Part shown: positions 1 to 10,429 of the stretch, one piece after another
Position numbering within the stretch: the first letter of the stretch is position 1
Layout of the letters: each line of letters begins with the position of its first letter
DNA from: Panulirus ornatus
Taxonomy: Eukaryota > Arthropoda > Malacostraca > Decapoda > Palinuridae
DNA length: 64,000 bases
NCBI RefSeq assembly: GCF_036320965.1
Contig: NC_092232.1
Span: 50,996,982 to 51,060,981 of the forward strand
Reading direction: 5' to 3'
The notes under the pieces: generated by a model
What the model was told of the DNA's origin: nothing
Databases searched by the model: none
What the model saw: only the letters and a program-made list of their open reading frames with translations
Position numbers and translations under genes: made by a program

Positions 1-580
1 CTGAAAGTGTAAAGAAAGTTTTTTGCCCCGTCTATACCTAAGCCAGTCTGAATTTCCCCCTCTATGAACAGTACCTCGAATTAGCTAGTCAGTTGTGATT
101 GAGCGTTTCCAGTTAACATCACACACTTTTCATTCAACAATATTTGACGAGATGCTATCCATCAAACATTACAGATTCAGGATCCAGAGGATATGAATGC
201 GTATTTTCTATACTTAAGTCTTGATAAGCACACAGGTCTGGACTCAAATGTTGCTAAGGCTCCATTTACCAATTTCTTGACGAAAACGTATTTGATATCA
301 AGTGGAATCGCCTTCTGAGAATTGCAAATGTGGTGAAGCAAAACCATCTTGGAACAATAAAGAAATCACATTAAGAAATAATAAAATTGTGTTGCTTAAA
401 ATTCAACCAATATTCTAAGTAAGAAAGGTTTTTTTGGGGGGGGTTCTCGAACATTACAACCTTGTGATGGTTTAGTAACGCCACATCAAGACCAGATACA
501 CAGTGAAATTTCCTCAATTAAAACACAGGTATCATCCGCTTAAAGCTTGAATGCGAGAAATGACGGGCAGGAAGTGGGAC

Positions 581-581
<1 letters not shown>
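1..581. other. unique AT-rich non-coding stretch
   Basis: No exon, RNA gene or repeat is recognised here. The sequence is AT-rich with short homopolymers, including a G run near 435. It ends at the first (CA)n(TA)n tract. Confidence 0.5.
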
Positions 582-630
<49 letters not shown>

Positions 631-631
631 C
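582..631. repeat. (CA)n(TA)n microsatellite
   Basis: A pure CA run passes into a TA run. It abuts the A-rich end of the minus-strand LINE tail that follows. Confidence 0.9.
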
Positions 632-654
632 TATTATTTATTTATTCATTATAC

Positions 655-794
655 CTTTTCGCTGTCTCCCGCGTTAGCGAGGTAGCGCAAGTAAACAGAC
701 GAAAGAATGGCCCAACCCACCCACATACACATGTATATACATAAACAGCCACACGCGCACATATACATACCTATACACTTCAACGTATACATCA

Positions 795-795
<1 letters not shown>
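655..795 (-). mobile_element. LINE 3' tail fragment
   Basis: The reverse complement matches the 3' untranslated tail of the LINE whose coding part is best preserved at 45580-46395. It has the conserved GCGCTACCTCGC hairpin arm and the stretch reading TTCGTCTGTTT. Only the tail is present. It lies head to head with the plus-strand copy at 882-1200, with a (TA)n tract between them. Confidence 0.75.

Positions 796-884
<89 letters not shown>
796..884. repeat. (TA)n microsatellite
   Basis: About 88 bp of TA with one GT-for-AT interruption. It separates two LINE tails in opposite orientation. Confidence 0.95.
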
Positions 885-888
<4 letters not shown>

Positions 889-1200
889 TGGAGGTGGAAA
901 GATGGAGTGAAAAAGATTTTGTGTGATCGGGGCCTGAACATGCAGGAGGGTGAAAGGAGGGCAAGGAATAGAGTGAATTGGAGCGATGTGGTATACCGGG
1001 GTTGACGTGCTGTCAGTGGATTGAAGCAGGGCATGTGAAGCGTCTGGGGTAAACCATGGAAAGCTGTGTAGGTATGTATATTTGCGTGTGTGGACGTATG
1101 TATATACATGTGTATGGGGGGGGGTTGGGCCATTTCTTTCGTCTGTTTCCTTGCGCTACCTCGCAAACGCGGGAGACAGCGACAAAGTATAATAAAAAAA
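882..1200 (+). mobile_element. LINE 3' end, truncated (reverse-transcriptase C-terminus plus tail)
   Basis: This copy covers the last roughly 40 codons of the LINE ORF, including the peptide [20 protein letters not shown] read on the + strand. The ORF end is followed by a 3' untranslated tail with a G run, TTCGTCTGTTTCC and the hairpin GCGCTACCTCGC / GCGGGAGACAGCG. It ends in AGTATAATAAAAAAATAATATATA, so the tail runs straight into A-rich and TA repeats. It is 5' truncated, as is usual for LINE copies, and non-functional. Confidence 0.8.
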
Positions 1201-1290
1201 TAATATATATATAAACACAGACATATACATATATACACACATGTACCTATTCACACATACTGCATTCATCCATTCCTGCCGCCACCCCGC

Positions 1291-1330
<40 letters not shown>

Positions 1331-1331
1331 C
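1291..1331. repeat. (CA)n(TA)n microsatellite
   Basis: Short CA run passing into TA. Confidence 0.9.
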
Positions 1332-1650
1332 TTTGTCAACGGTTCGAGTTTCTTAGATCGGCCAAAAAACCTGTAATGTACTAGATTGTGAATGTGTTGA
1401 CACAGGGGCAGCTAGCTGGTGGGATACCTGCCCTTTGCCTTGTGGGAGACGAGGGTGGAGATTTGTAAGACGAATAAGAGAATGAGAACTGAGTGATGGA
1501 AGTAAATGAGCTTGGAAACGAGACTCGTGTATGTGAAGAATGACCAGGAGAGACTAGTGTAGAATGGCACGTCAAATTTCCTCCAATCCCACGCCATCAG
1601 GTTTCTCTCCAATGGTTTTGCGGTTTCCCCTTCCATAATTCATTTGTAAG

Positions 1651-1652
<2 letters not shown>

Positions 1653-1694
<42 letters not shown>
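1653..1694. repeat. (GT)n microsatellite
   Basis: About 42 bp of perfect GT. The flanks 1332-1652 and 1695-2300 hold no recognised gene. Short open frames there are not supported by splice sites or homology. Confidence 0.9.
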
Positions 1695-1700
<6 letters not shown>

Positions 1701-2304
1701 CCAATCCCTCCTCCCGCCAGTAATCCTTCATCCTGATAATATTCTCTGGGATGAAGCGTTTCATTTCCATCTCCTCCTCCTCCTCCTCCTCCTCTTCGCA
1801 TTCTCGCTCACTTCCTTCTATAACGTATTTACAAAATTGTACATCTTCTTGTGTTCGGTCTTTTTATGCATCATCGGAGAATCTTCTTTCGTCCTTTCAC
1901 TCTCCCAAGGTTCTACACTTCATCCAGAATCTCCTTCTCTTGGATTGCACTCAGTTTCAAACACGTCTTTAGGGCTAATGCCTTGGTAGCTGCATGGTGC
2001 GTCCATCATGTTCTCGAACCACTGGATGTTGAGGGTACACTTCAAGCGTGACACCATCCAGGCGTTCCCCAAGGGGGGTCATCCACGGTGAGGCGATCTC
2101 CTCCTCCTCCTCTTCAGTTCTTGCTGGGAACGCCCATGTCCATGTCCCTAGCCTGGCTGCCTCTTGGAGGGAGGGCGAGGTCCGGTCACCGTCTCTCGTC
2201 TGTAGCTCCCACACTCTTAAGTTGGGTGCTGCAGCGGCCAGCGTTAAGCCACCTCCTCCCACAACAGCACCATTGTGGGGCAGTTGGCCCTGCCCACAGT
2301 CAAC

Positions 2305-2373
2305 CCAACTGTTCATCCCCCTCTCTATGCTAGCCAGTAAATGAGTACCCGTGTTAGGTTGATATATGTGTGA

Positions 2374-2375
<2 letters not shown>
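2305..2375 (+). mobile_element. SINE body fragment (tRNA-SINE family)
   Basis: AACCCAACTGTTCATCC followed by CCAGTAAATGAGTACC and GTGTTAGGTTG matches the body of the tRNA-derived SINE at 26320-26465, which has AACCCAGCTGTTCATCC, then GGTCGATGAATTGGG, then CTGGCTTAAGCTGG. The head with pol III boxes is not recognisable here. The copy runs into a (TG)n(TA)n tract. Confidence 0.55.

Positions 2376-2378
<3 letters not shown>

Positions 2379-2446
<68 letters not shown>
2379..2446. repeat. (TA)n microsatellite at SINE end
   Basis: TG-rich start, then about 66 bp of TA. It directly follows the SINE body. Confidence 0.95.
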
Positions 2447-2449
<3 letters not shown>

Positions 2450-2549
2450 TAAAGAAACGGTACATATATACAAGGTTAAAAGACACGCCATAACGAGTGT
2501 AAAACTCTCTCCCATGAAACACACAAATAGTAAACACAAATAGTAATCA

Positions 2550-2587
<38 letters not shown>
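2550..2587. repeat. (CA)n microsatellite
   Basis: Perfect CA run. The following 2590-3070 is unique sequence with no recognised gene. Confidence 0.9.
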
Positions 2588-2589
<2 letters not shown>

Positions 2590-3074
2590 CCCCAACCCCC
2601 CAAAATGGGCACAGCAATGCCTTTGATTACTACCATCCTATACGGAACAAATAAAACATATCTATCCTTTAAAAATTTTGGGGCCCCGGAGGTAGTAGAT
2701 CATAGTGTTGACTGGGATGTACAATTCGTCAGCGCCAATGCCTAAAGCCTATCTAACAACCCTGTCTATCCAATGAGATAATTCATAAGCCTAGCGCATG
2801 GATTCTGAATATGTGATCGTAAACTCCAACAACGTCCCAGGGCAATTATCACGCATCGAATCAACAGTTAATTTGTAGGGTCAGGCAGCGTGGAGGGCAG
2901 GCGTGTTTGCTGATAATTAACCCTTTTATCGTATGTTTACATCGTGTTAAACAGTGCTCCAACAGCTTTCATTGCTGACTACCCTGCCGAGGTTGTACGG
3001 GTCACCAGGGGTGGGGTGTTAGGTAGTGGTCCAACCCCCTGGTTTTGCTTTAAAGCTTGTGAGGGAGAAGGGGG

Positions 3075-5010
3075 ACGGGGGATAGGATATAGCTATACTG
3101 AGAGGGGGATAGGATATAGCTATACTGAGAGGGGGATAGGATATAGCTATACTGAGAGGGGGATAGGATATAGCTATACTGAGAGGGGGACAGGATATAG
3201 CTATACTGAGAGGGGGATAGGATATAGCTATACTGAGAGGGGGATAGGATATAGCTATACTGAGAGGGGGATAGGATATAGCTATACTGAGAGGGGGATA
3301 GGATATAGCTATACTGAGAGGGGGATAGGATATAGCTATACTGAGAGGGGGATAGGATATAGCTATACTGAGAGGGGGATAGGATATAGCTATACTGAGA
3401 GGGGGATAGGATATAGCTATACTGAGAGGGGGATAGGATATAGCTATACTGAGAGGGGGATAGGATATAGCTATACTGAGAGGGGGATAGGATATAGCTA
3501 TACTGAGAGGGGGATAGGATATAGCTATACTGAGAGGGGGGGAGGATATAGCTATACTGAGAGGGGATAGGATATAGCTATACTGAGAGGAGGATAGGAT
3601 ATAGCTATACTGAGAGGAGGATAGGATATAGCTATACTGAGAGGGGATAGGATATAGCTATACTGAGAGGGGGGGAGGATATAGCTACACTGAGAGGGGA
3701 TAGGATATAGCTATACTGAGAGGGGGATAGGATATAGCTATACTGAGAGGGGGGGAGGATATAGCTATACTGAGAGGGGGATAGGATATAGCTATACTGA
3801 GAGGGGATAGGATATAGCTATACTGAGAGGGGGGGAGGATATAGCTATACTGAGAGGGGATAGGATATAGCTATACTGAGAGGGGGATAGGATATAGCTA
3901 TACTGAGAGGGGGATAGGATATAGCTATACTGAGAGGAGGATAGGATATAGCTATACTGAGAGGGGATAGGATATAGCTATACTGAGAGGGGGGGAGGAT
4001 ATAGCTATACTGAGAGGGGATAGGATATAGCTATACTGAGAGGGGGATAGGATATAGCTATACTGAGAGGGGGATAGGATATAGCTATACTGAGAGGGGA
4101 TAGGATATAGCTATACTGAGAGGGGGGGAGGATATAGCTATACTGAGAGGGGATAGGATATAGCTATACTGAGAGGGGGGGAGGATATAGCTATACTGAG
4201 AGGGGATAGGATATAGCTATACTGAGAGAGGCAAGATATAGCTATACTGAGAGGGGGGGAGGATATAGCTATACTGAGAGGGGGGGAGGATGTAGCTATA
4301 CTGAGAGAGGCAAGATATAGCTATACTGAGAGGGGATAGGATATAGCTATACTGAGAGGGGGGAGGATATAGCTATACTGAGGGAGGCAAGATATAGCTA
4401 TACTGAGAGGGGATAGGATATAGCTATACTGAGAGAGGCAAGATATAGCTATACTGAGAGGGGATAGGATATAGCTATACTGAGAGGGGGGGAGGATATA
4501 GCTATACTGAGGGAGGCAAGATATAGCTATACTGAGAGGGGATAGGATATAGCTATACTGAGAGAGGCAAGATATAGCTATACTGAGAGGGGATAGGATA
4601 TAGCTATACTGAGAGGGGGGGAGGATATAGCTATACTGAGAGGGGATAGGATATAGCTATACTGAGAGGGGATAGGATATAGCTATACTGAGAGGGGGGG
4701 AGGATATAGCTATACTGAGGGAGGCAAGATATAGCTATACTGAGAGGGGATAGGATATAGCTATACTGAGAGAGGCAAGATATAGCTATACTGAGAGGGG
4801 ATAGGATATAGCTATACTGAGAGGGGCAGAATATAGCTATACTGAGAGGGATATAATATAGCTATACTGAGAGGGGGCGGGATATAGCTATACTGAGAGG
4901 GGAAGAATATAGCTATACTGAGAGGGATATAATATAGCTATACTGAGAGGGGGCGGGATATAGCTATACTGAGAAGGGACAGGACATAGTTACTGAAAGA
5001 GAGAGGCGGC
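3075..5010. repeat. 27-bp minisatellite array (about 1.9 kb)
   Basis: About 70 tandem units built around GGATATAGCTATACTGAGAG. Each unit carries the 10-bp palindrome TATAGCTATA. From about 3081 to 3540 the units are almost identical and exactly 27 bp, so one frame stays open (repeat peptide ERGIGYSYT). Beyond 3540 unit length varies by changes in the G run, and variants such as GAGAGAGGCAAGATATAG appear. The last units near 4810-5010 are the most diverged. That gradient suggests recent expansion at the left end. The open frame is a by-product of a period divisible by three; no gene is inferred. Confidence 0.95.
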
Positions 5011-5028
5011 AGGATATAGGTACTGTTT

Positions 5029-5105
<77 letters not shown>
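5029..5105. repeat. (TA)n microsatellite
   Basis: Long TA run. It is the 5' flank of the SINE-like element that follows. Confidence 0.95.
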
Positions 5106-5106
<1 letters not shown>

Positions 5107-5108
<2 letters not shown>

Positions 5109-5344
5109 CCCTGGGGATAGGGGATTAAGAATGCTTCCCACGTATTCCCTGCGGGTCGTAGAAGGCGACTAAAAGGGGAGGGAGCGGGGGGCTGGAAATC
5201 CTCCCCTCTCGGGTTTTTTTTTTTTTTCCAAAAGAAGGAACAGAGAATTGGGCCAGGTGAGGGTATTCCCTCAAAGGCCCAGTCCTCTGTTCTTAACGCT
5301 ACCTCGCTAATGCGGGAAATGGTGAATAGTTTGAAAGAAAGAAA

Positions 5345-5347
<3 letters not shown>
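5107..5347 (+). mobile_element. SINE-like element, copy 1 (shares the LINE tail)
   Basis: One of five copies of a roughly 240-bp element that starts ATCCCTGGGGATAGGGG. A conserved core follows (GTCGTAGAAGGCGACTAAAA, then a G run, then GGAAATCCTCCCC), then a T run, TTTTCCAAAAGAAGGA, and AGGCCCAGTCCTCTGTTCTT. It ends in CGCTACCTCGC, a TAA-type loop and GCGGGAAATGG, then an A-rich end. The last part is homologous to the LINE 3' tail at 1150-1200. It has no ORF and is flanked by (TA)n on both sides. Clear pol III boxes were not found, so the class (SINE or a short internally deleted LINE derivative) is open. Confidence 0.8.

Positions 5348-5416
<69 letters not shown>
5346..5416. repeat. (TA)n microsatellite between two elements
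   Basis: About 70 bp of TA joining the 3' end of the SINE-like copy to the palindromic-element arm. Confidence 0.95.
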
Positions 5417-5418
<2 letters not shown>

Positions 5419-5552
5419 CTATGAGTCGACAGGGAAAATGAAAGACGAAAAGTTCCCAAGTGCACTTTCGTGTAATAATCACATCATCAGGGGAGACACA
5501 AGAGAGAAATATAACAGTCAGTTGATATACATGGAAGAGACGAAGCTAGGAC

Positions 5553-5556
<4 letters not shown>
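5416..5556 (+). mobile_element. palindromic element, single arm (copy A)
   Basis: An arm of about 140 bp starting TTCCTATGAGTCGACAGGG, passing through AAGTTCCCAAGTGCACTTTC and ending AAGCTAGGACGCCAT. The same arm is at 30246, 43915 and, inverted, at 30428-30571 and 55826. It starts and ends in (TA)n. On the minus strand it carries CTGATGA, a short stem-loop and GAAA, which resembles a hammerhead ribozyme core. It has no coding capacity. Possible parents are a Penelope-like element or a foldback transposon. Confidence 0.7.

Positions 5557-5592
<36 letters not shown>
5557..5592. repeat. (TA)n microsatellite
   Basis: Short TA run ending the palindromic-element copy. The following 5593-5869 is unique with no recognised gene. 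Confidence 0.9.
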
Positions 5593-5593
<1 letters not shown>

Positions 5594-5868
5594 GAGACAA
5601 GCTCCATATAATCACTCTGGCCTTGTTCATCCCTACAAACAGCAGGAAGAAGTTCAGACTAGCGTCTACGGCTTAACTAATTACCCCTCACCCCCCCAAG
5701 TGAACATCACAAGTTCATCATTAAGTTTACTGTCAAGTTTATAATTAAGATGCATAGCTCGGCTTCCCCATACCATAGAAAACGGACAGGGGATCTCTGT
5801 CTGCTACATAATTATGTCAATTTGATTTTGATCGATTGATTAGCTGAAGAACGATGACTTATTTCGTG

Positions 5869-5869
<1 letters not shown>

Positions 5870-5943
<74 letters not shown>

Positions 5944-5947
5944 TATA
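5870..5947. repeat. (TA)n microsatellite
   Basis: About 75 bp of TA immediately 5' of a truncated LINE tail. Confidence 0.95.
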
Positions 5948-5949
5948 AG

Positions 5950-6190
5950 GGTGTGCACGGAAGAAAGTGAATTGGAATGATGTGGTATACCGGGGTCGAC
6001 GTGCTGTCACTGGACTGAACCAGAGCATGTGAAGCGTCCGGGGAAACCATGGACAGGCCGGTGGGGGCTTGGATGTGATTTCGGTGCATTACACACGACA
6101 GGTGAAGAACGGATGTGGCCTTTCTTCGTCTGTTCCTGGCGCTACCTCACCCGAACAGGAAACGGCGATCAAGCATGGGGGAGGGGGGGA
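5950..6190 (+). mobile_element. LINE 3' tail, truncated (subfamily variant)
   Basis: It begins with the LINE coding end (GTGAATTGGAATGATGTGG, then ATACCGGGGTCGACGTGCTG) and runs through ATGTGAAGCGTCCGGGG. It then differs from copy 882-1200 by a longer segment, GGTGCATTACACACGACAGG, before CCTTTCTTCGTCTG and a decayed GCGCTACCTC tail. This suggests at least two LINE subfamilies with different 3' UTRs. Confidence 0.7.
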
Positions 6191-6486
6191 AATAGAAATA
6201 CGATCATATGGAACCTGCTTCGATGTCATTGAGAACGTATACGTAAACATTCAACCATATAACTCTCCTTGAGGAACTGCCATTATCTTGAAGTTGAAGA
6301 TAAGTTAACTTCCTACGTTTCAAAACTTCAGTTACATAACATCTCAATAATTCCTCGAAAGTCGAGTATAATTTGAATGAAGAACGTCAAATAATTTCGT
6401 TTTTTTTCTGTTTCTCGTCTCCGTAAGTTTGGATTACGGTAAGAGAATTTCTTGGTCCGAATTCAAAGCGATACCAGCGCATGCGT

Positions 6487-6512
6487 GTGTGTGTGTTGTG
6501 TGTTGTGTTGTG

Positions 6513-6549
<37 letters not shown>
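6487..6549. repeat. (GT)n microsatellite
   Basis: Interrupted then pure GT run. Flanks 6190-6486 and 6550-6728 are unique with no recognised gene. Confidence 0.9.
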
Positions 6550-6550
<1 letters not shown>

Positions 6551-6726
6551 TACAGAACCCTGGCATCTCACGCCTATTGCCCTCGCGTTGAAATTCAGCC
6601 TCTCAACAGAAGGCGTAATAAAATGCGTTAGGGGAGCGGGGGAAAGGGCTAATACACAAGTCACAAAGTAGGTCTCGTAGCCCGTCAAACGTCCAGGGGG
6701 AAAACACAATACCTTCCAAATTCTTT

Positions 6727-6728
<2 letters not shown>

Positions 6729-6791
<63 letters not shown>
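6729..6791. repeat. (CT)n microsatellite
   Basis: About 62 bp of perfect CT, followed by unique sequence with a G-rich patch at 6840-6885. Confidence 0.95.
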
Positions 6792-6793
<2 letters not shown>

Positions 6794-7071
6794 ACCGTTC
6801 GTGATTTCATCGGTTCTCCATTGACTCTAATGCTGAAAAGGGGGGGTTGGGGTGGGGTGTGGGGAAGAGGAGGAGGAAGGGGAAAAAATTATGTCGACTT
6901 GTAATAGCACATTGGTGGAAACACGGGGAAACTTTTCCTGGACCTTACTGAAGCTTGGCCAAAACAATGAAAACACACACAAAAAAAAAAAACGTTCGCC
7001 CTCCTAAAGCTTCAAGGCCTTCAGTTTCCCATTTTCTTTTCAAGGTTTTAAACGCCACAGGAGACATGGCC

Positions 7072-7073
<2 letters not shown>

Positions 7074-7142
<69 letters not shown>
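7074..7142. repeat. (TA)n microsatellite
   Basis: TA run forming the 5' flank of SINE-like copy 2. Confidence 0.95.
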
Positions 7143-7519
<377 letters not shown>

Positions 7520-7954
7520 AACCTTTTGGTCGTTTTAATATTAAATTACTTCCTTGCAAGCCTATTCGAAGAGTTGCCAGCAACCACCCCCACTCCCGTC
7601 CTCACTTACGCGAAGACAAACGCTCACTGCAATGTGGAAAATCAATGTGTTTTTAAAAGAGCTTTTTCTTCTTTATTCTTTCTTTCTTTTTTTTTTCAAG
7701 TTGGGCGACCAAGGCGGAAAGGAAAATAGGCAAGCCACCACCAGCATCATTAAGACTTTAAAAGCGTTGGGGCCGGGAAAGCGCGAGGGATTGTGGGAAA
7801 CTGGGGAAAACGGGTGTTGGGAGGGACTTGAGTTAGAAAGATGTGTATAAACGAGAAGGAGGAAACATTTCACCTGGGCTCTCTCTCTCCTCCCTCCCAA
7901 CCAAACCATGGAGCTAAGGACCATGGCTGTCTCTCGCTCCCAGGAAGTTTTATT

Positions 7955-8225
7955 TGGTGGGGTAAGATAAGCTTTATAAGGTGGAGTAAACTTAATAAGG
8001 TGGAGTGAATTTCATAAAGTGAAATAAGCTTTTATAAGGTGGAGTAAGCTAATAAGGTGGAGTGAATTTCATAAGGTGAAATAAGCTTTTATAAGGTGGA
8101 GTAAGCTTTTAAGGTGGATTGAAATTTATAAGGTGGAGTAAGCTTTACAGAATGGAATCAGTTTTATAAGGTGGAGTAAGCTTTATAAAGTGGAGTAAGC
8201 TTGTAAGCTGGAAGTAAGCTTTATA
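7955..8225. repeat. degenerate minisatellite, about 25 bp
   Basis: About ten imperfect units around ATAAGGTGGAGTAAGCTTTT, with length changes and substitutions throughout. It is older than the neighbouring arrays. Confidence 0.8.
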
Positions 8226-8548
8226 ATACGGTGTTCAGTCGAGTTCATGGACATTACGACCAGCACCAGTTCAAACCATCATCACCTCACATTAACACTT
8301 CCCAATTTCGTTCACGGACCAGACCACTGACGTCATGCAAATAAAAAATGCAGCAAAAAAAAAAAAAAAAAAGAGAAAAATACAATATTTCCTTTCTCCC
8401 CGTTTGTCCTTATTACTGTTTAACGGTCTGTTATAATTTTCAACAGATGTGGCGTTGGGCCATGGCTTAAGTCTATTTTCTTTCGTTCTGTTTTCCCTCA
8501 TTTTCTTTTCTTCTGTTTATAGTTTTTGTTTCTAGAACTGGCAAACAC

Positions 8549-8626
8549 ACGTCGAACAATTACATACGACCGCGCAATACGCCGACATATTACATACGAC
8601 CGCGCAATACGCCGACGATTACAGAA
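8549..8626. repeat. short tandem duplication
   Basis: Two near-identical copies of a unit of about 31 bp containing TACATACGACCGCGCAATAC. The stretch 8226-8548 holds no recognised gene. Confidence 0.75.
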
Positions 8627-8719
8627 GAGCGCATATGCGTACTCACACAGTCCCACACATACGCATTAACAGAGAAGAGCCCCACAAATGTTGGTACTTC
8701 TTTCGTGAATTGTATAAAG

Positions 8720-8720
<1 letters not shown>

Positions 8721-8758
<38 letters not shown>
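8721..8758. repeat. (CA)n microsatellite
   Basis: Perfect CA run, directly 5' of the SINE head. Confidence 0.9.
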
Positions 8759-8759
<1 letters not shown>

Positions 8760-8765
8760 CATTCC

Positions 8766-8815
8766 ATCATGGCCCTCCGTGGTGTAGGGGTTAGCGTTAC
8801 TGACTCTAAGCAAGC
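8766..8815 (+). mobile_element. tRNA-like SINE head fragment
   Basis: CCTCCGTGGTGTAGGGGTTAGCGTTACTGACTCT looks like the 5' half of a tRNA with an A-box-like GTGGTGTAGGGG and a following anticodon-arm-like segment. The B box is not found, because the sequence passes into the 50-bp array after about 50 bp. It is best read as the head of a tRNA-derived SINE whose body was replaced or tandemly expanded. It is not a functional tRNA gene. Confidence 0.45.
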
Positions 8816-9316
8816 ACGGGCCAGACGTGGTGGTTAGCCCACACCCAGTGATGGTCGACCAATACACGGGGCAGACGTGGTAGTTCGCCCATACCCCAGC
8901 GATGGTCGAGAAATGCACGGGGTAGACATGGTAGGTAGCCCATACCCAGTGATGGTCGACCAATACACGGGCCAGACGTGGTAGTTAGCCCATACCCAGT
9001 GATGGTCGAGAAATGCACGGGCCAGACGTGGTGGTTAGCCCACACCCAGTGATGGTCGACCAATACACGGGGCAGACGTGGTAGTTAGCCCATACCCAGT
9101 GATGGTCGAGAAATGGACGGGCCAGACGTGGTAGTTAGCCCATACCTAGTGATGGTCGAGAAATGGACGGGGCAGACGTGGTAGTTAGCCCATACCAAGT
9201 GATGGTCGAGAAATGGACGGGGCAGACGTGGTAGGTAGCCCATACCCAGTGATGGTCGAGAAATGCACGGGCCAGACGTGGTAGGTAGCCCATACCTAGT
9301 GATGGTCGAGAAATGG
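8815..9316. repeat. 50-bp tandem array, about 10 units
   Basis: Units of 50 bp with CCCAGTGATGGTCGA, then ACACGGGCCAGACGTGGTAG, then TTAGCCCA. Differences between units are mainly GACC/GAGA and GGCC/GGGC switches, which gives a near-alternating pattern. The array ends in GATGGTCGAGAAATGGGTAC, which resembles the body of the tRNA-SINE family (GGTCGATAAATGGG type). It may therefore have expanded from inside a SINE. It ends about 210 bp before the first Ig exon. Confidence 0.9.
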
Positions 9317-9524
9317 GTACAAAAGCCTCTTTCCCCTCTGTTGCTTGGCTGTTCTCAGCTCTACGATACAGGCGAGTCCAGCTGTTGCTGGTTCTAAGAG
9401 ATATAGACACAGGAGCCCTTAGAATTAACACCAGTTTCTCCACATCTTGCCCCTGCCCACTCACACCTCCTCACAATCCTTCCTTCACCTCACAGTAACT
9501 TCATCTCTCATCTCTCTCCAACAG

Positions 9525-9663
9525 TCGAGCCGACAGTACACGTCCCCAACCAGCTGGTGGGCACGCCCTTGGCTTCCGACCTCTTCCTCTCGTGCAAGGT
9601 GGAGGCCTACCCGAAGCCCATCACCTTCTGGAGAAAGAACAACGATTTTATGATCCTCAATGG
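9525..9663 (+). CDS. lachesin/DIP-like Ig protein, exon encoding first half of the last Ig domain
   Basis: This internal exon belongs to an arthropod immunoglobulin-superfamily adhesion protein, similar to lachesin, DPR-interacting proteins and IgLONs. Such proteins are GPI-anchored and act at neuronal or epithelial cell contacts. The 46 visible residues begin VEPTVHVPNQLVG, the linker and A strand typical of the third Ig domain. They continue through FLSCKVEAYPKPITFWRKN, with the B-strand Cys and the C-strand Trp. The acceptor is a pyrimidine tract ending CCAACAG at 9524; the first two bases complete a codon begun upstream. The donor is GTAAGT at 9664, leaving two bases of a split Gly codon that the 21713 exon completes. 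Upstream exons (signal peptide, Ig1, Ig2) are not in the window. Confidence 0.88.
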
Positions 9664-9784
9664 GTAAGTCTTTTCCGGGGTGTGGGGCGGGAGGAGGGAA
9701 GAACTCACATTGCTACAGTAATGTGTATGGGAGATGATCACTGTAGAAGGAGAGAGACATTAATATACCTTTCTAAAAGCCTAT

Positions 9785-10312
9785 GAGGGAAGACTATAAG
9801 ATTAAAGATGTGTTTATAAAACTATAAGATTAAAGATGTGTCTATATAACTATAAGATTAAAGATGTGTCTATATAACTATAAGATTAAAGATGTGTTTA
9901 TATAACTATAAGATTAAGGATGTGTCTATATAACTATAAGATTAAAGATGTGTTTATAAAACTATAAGATTAAAGATGTGTCTATATAACTATAAGATTA
10001 AAGATGTGTCTATATAACTATAAGATTAAAGATGTGTTTATATAACTATAAGATTAAAGATGTGCCTATATAACTATAAGATTAAAGATGTGTTTATAAA
10101 ACTATAAGATTAAAGATGTGTCTATATAACTATAAGATTAAAGATGTGTTTATATAACTATAAGATTAAAGATGTGTCTATATAACTATAAGATTAAAGA
10201 TGTGTCTATATAACTATAAGATTAAAGATGTGTCTATATAACTATAAGATTAAAGATGTGTCTATATAACTATAAGATTAAAGATGTGTCTATATAACTA
10301 TAAAATTAAAGG
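9785..10312. repeat. 28-bp minisatellite, about 19 units
   Basis: Units of 28 bp reading AACTATAAGATTAAAGATGT, then GTCTATAT or GTTTATAT/GTTTATAA. Units are very uniform. C/T and T/A variants alternate in blocks, a sign of higher-order duplication. It starts about 120 bp inside the intron after the Ig exon. Confidence 0.95.
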
Positions 10313-10429
10313 GGACAATAGATCCAGATTGTTAGAAAGATCCTAGATCTATATGAGGACTATATAAGACTACAGGCCTTTGATTCATAAGGGGAATATA
10401 GGTATATAGACTAAGAGGCCTTTTAAGAA

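Noticed and set aside
2944..3570. 208-codon repeat protein (ERGIGYSYT repeats)
   Set aside because: Open only where units are exactly 27 bp. It stops when unit length changes and has no supporting signals.
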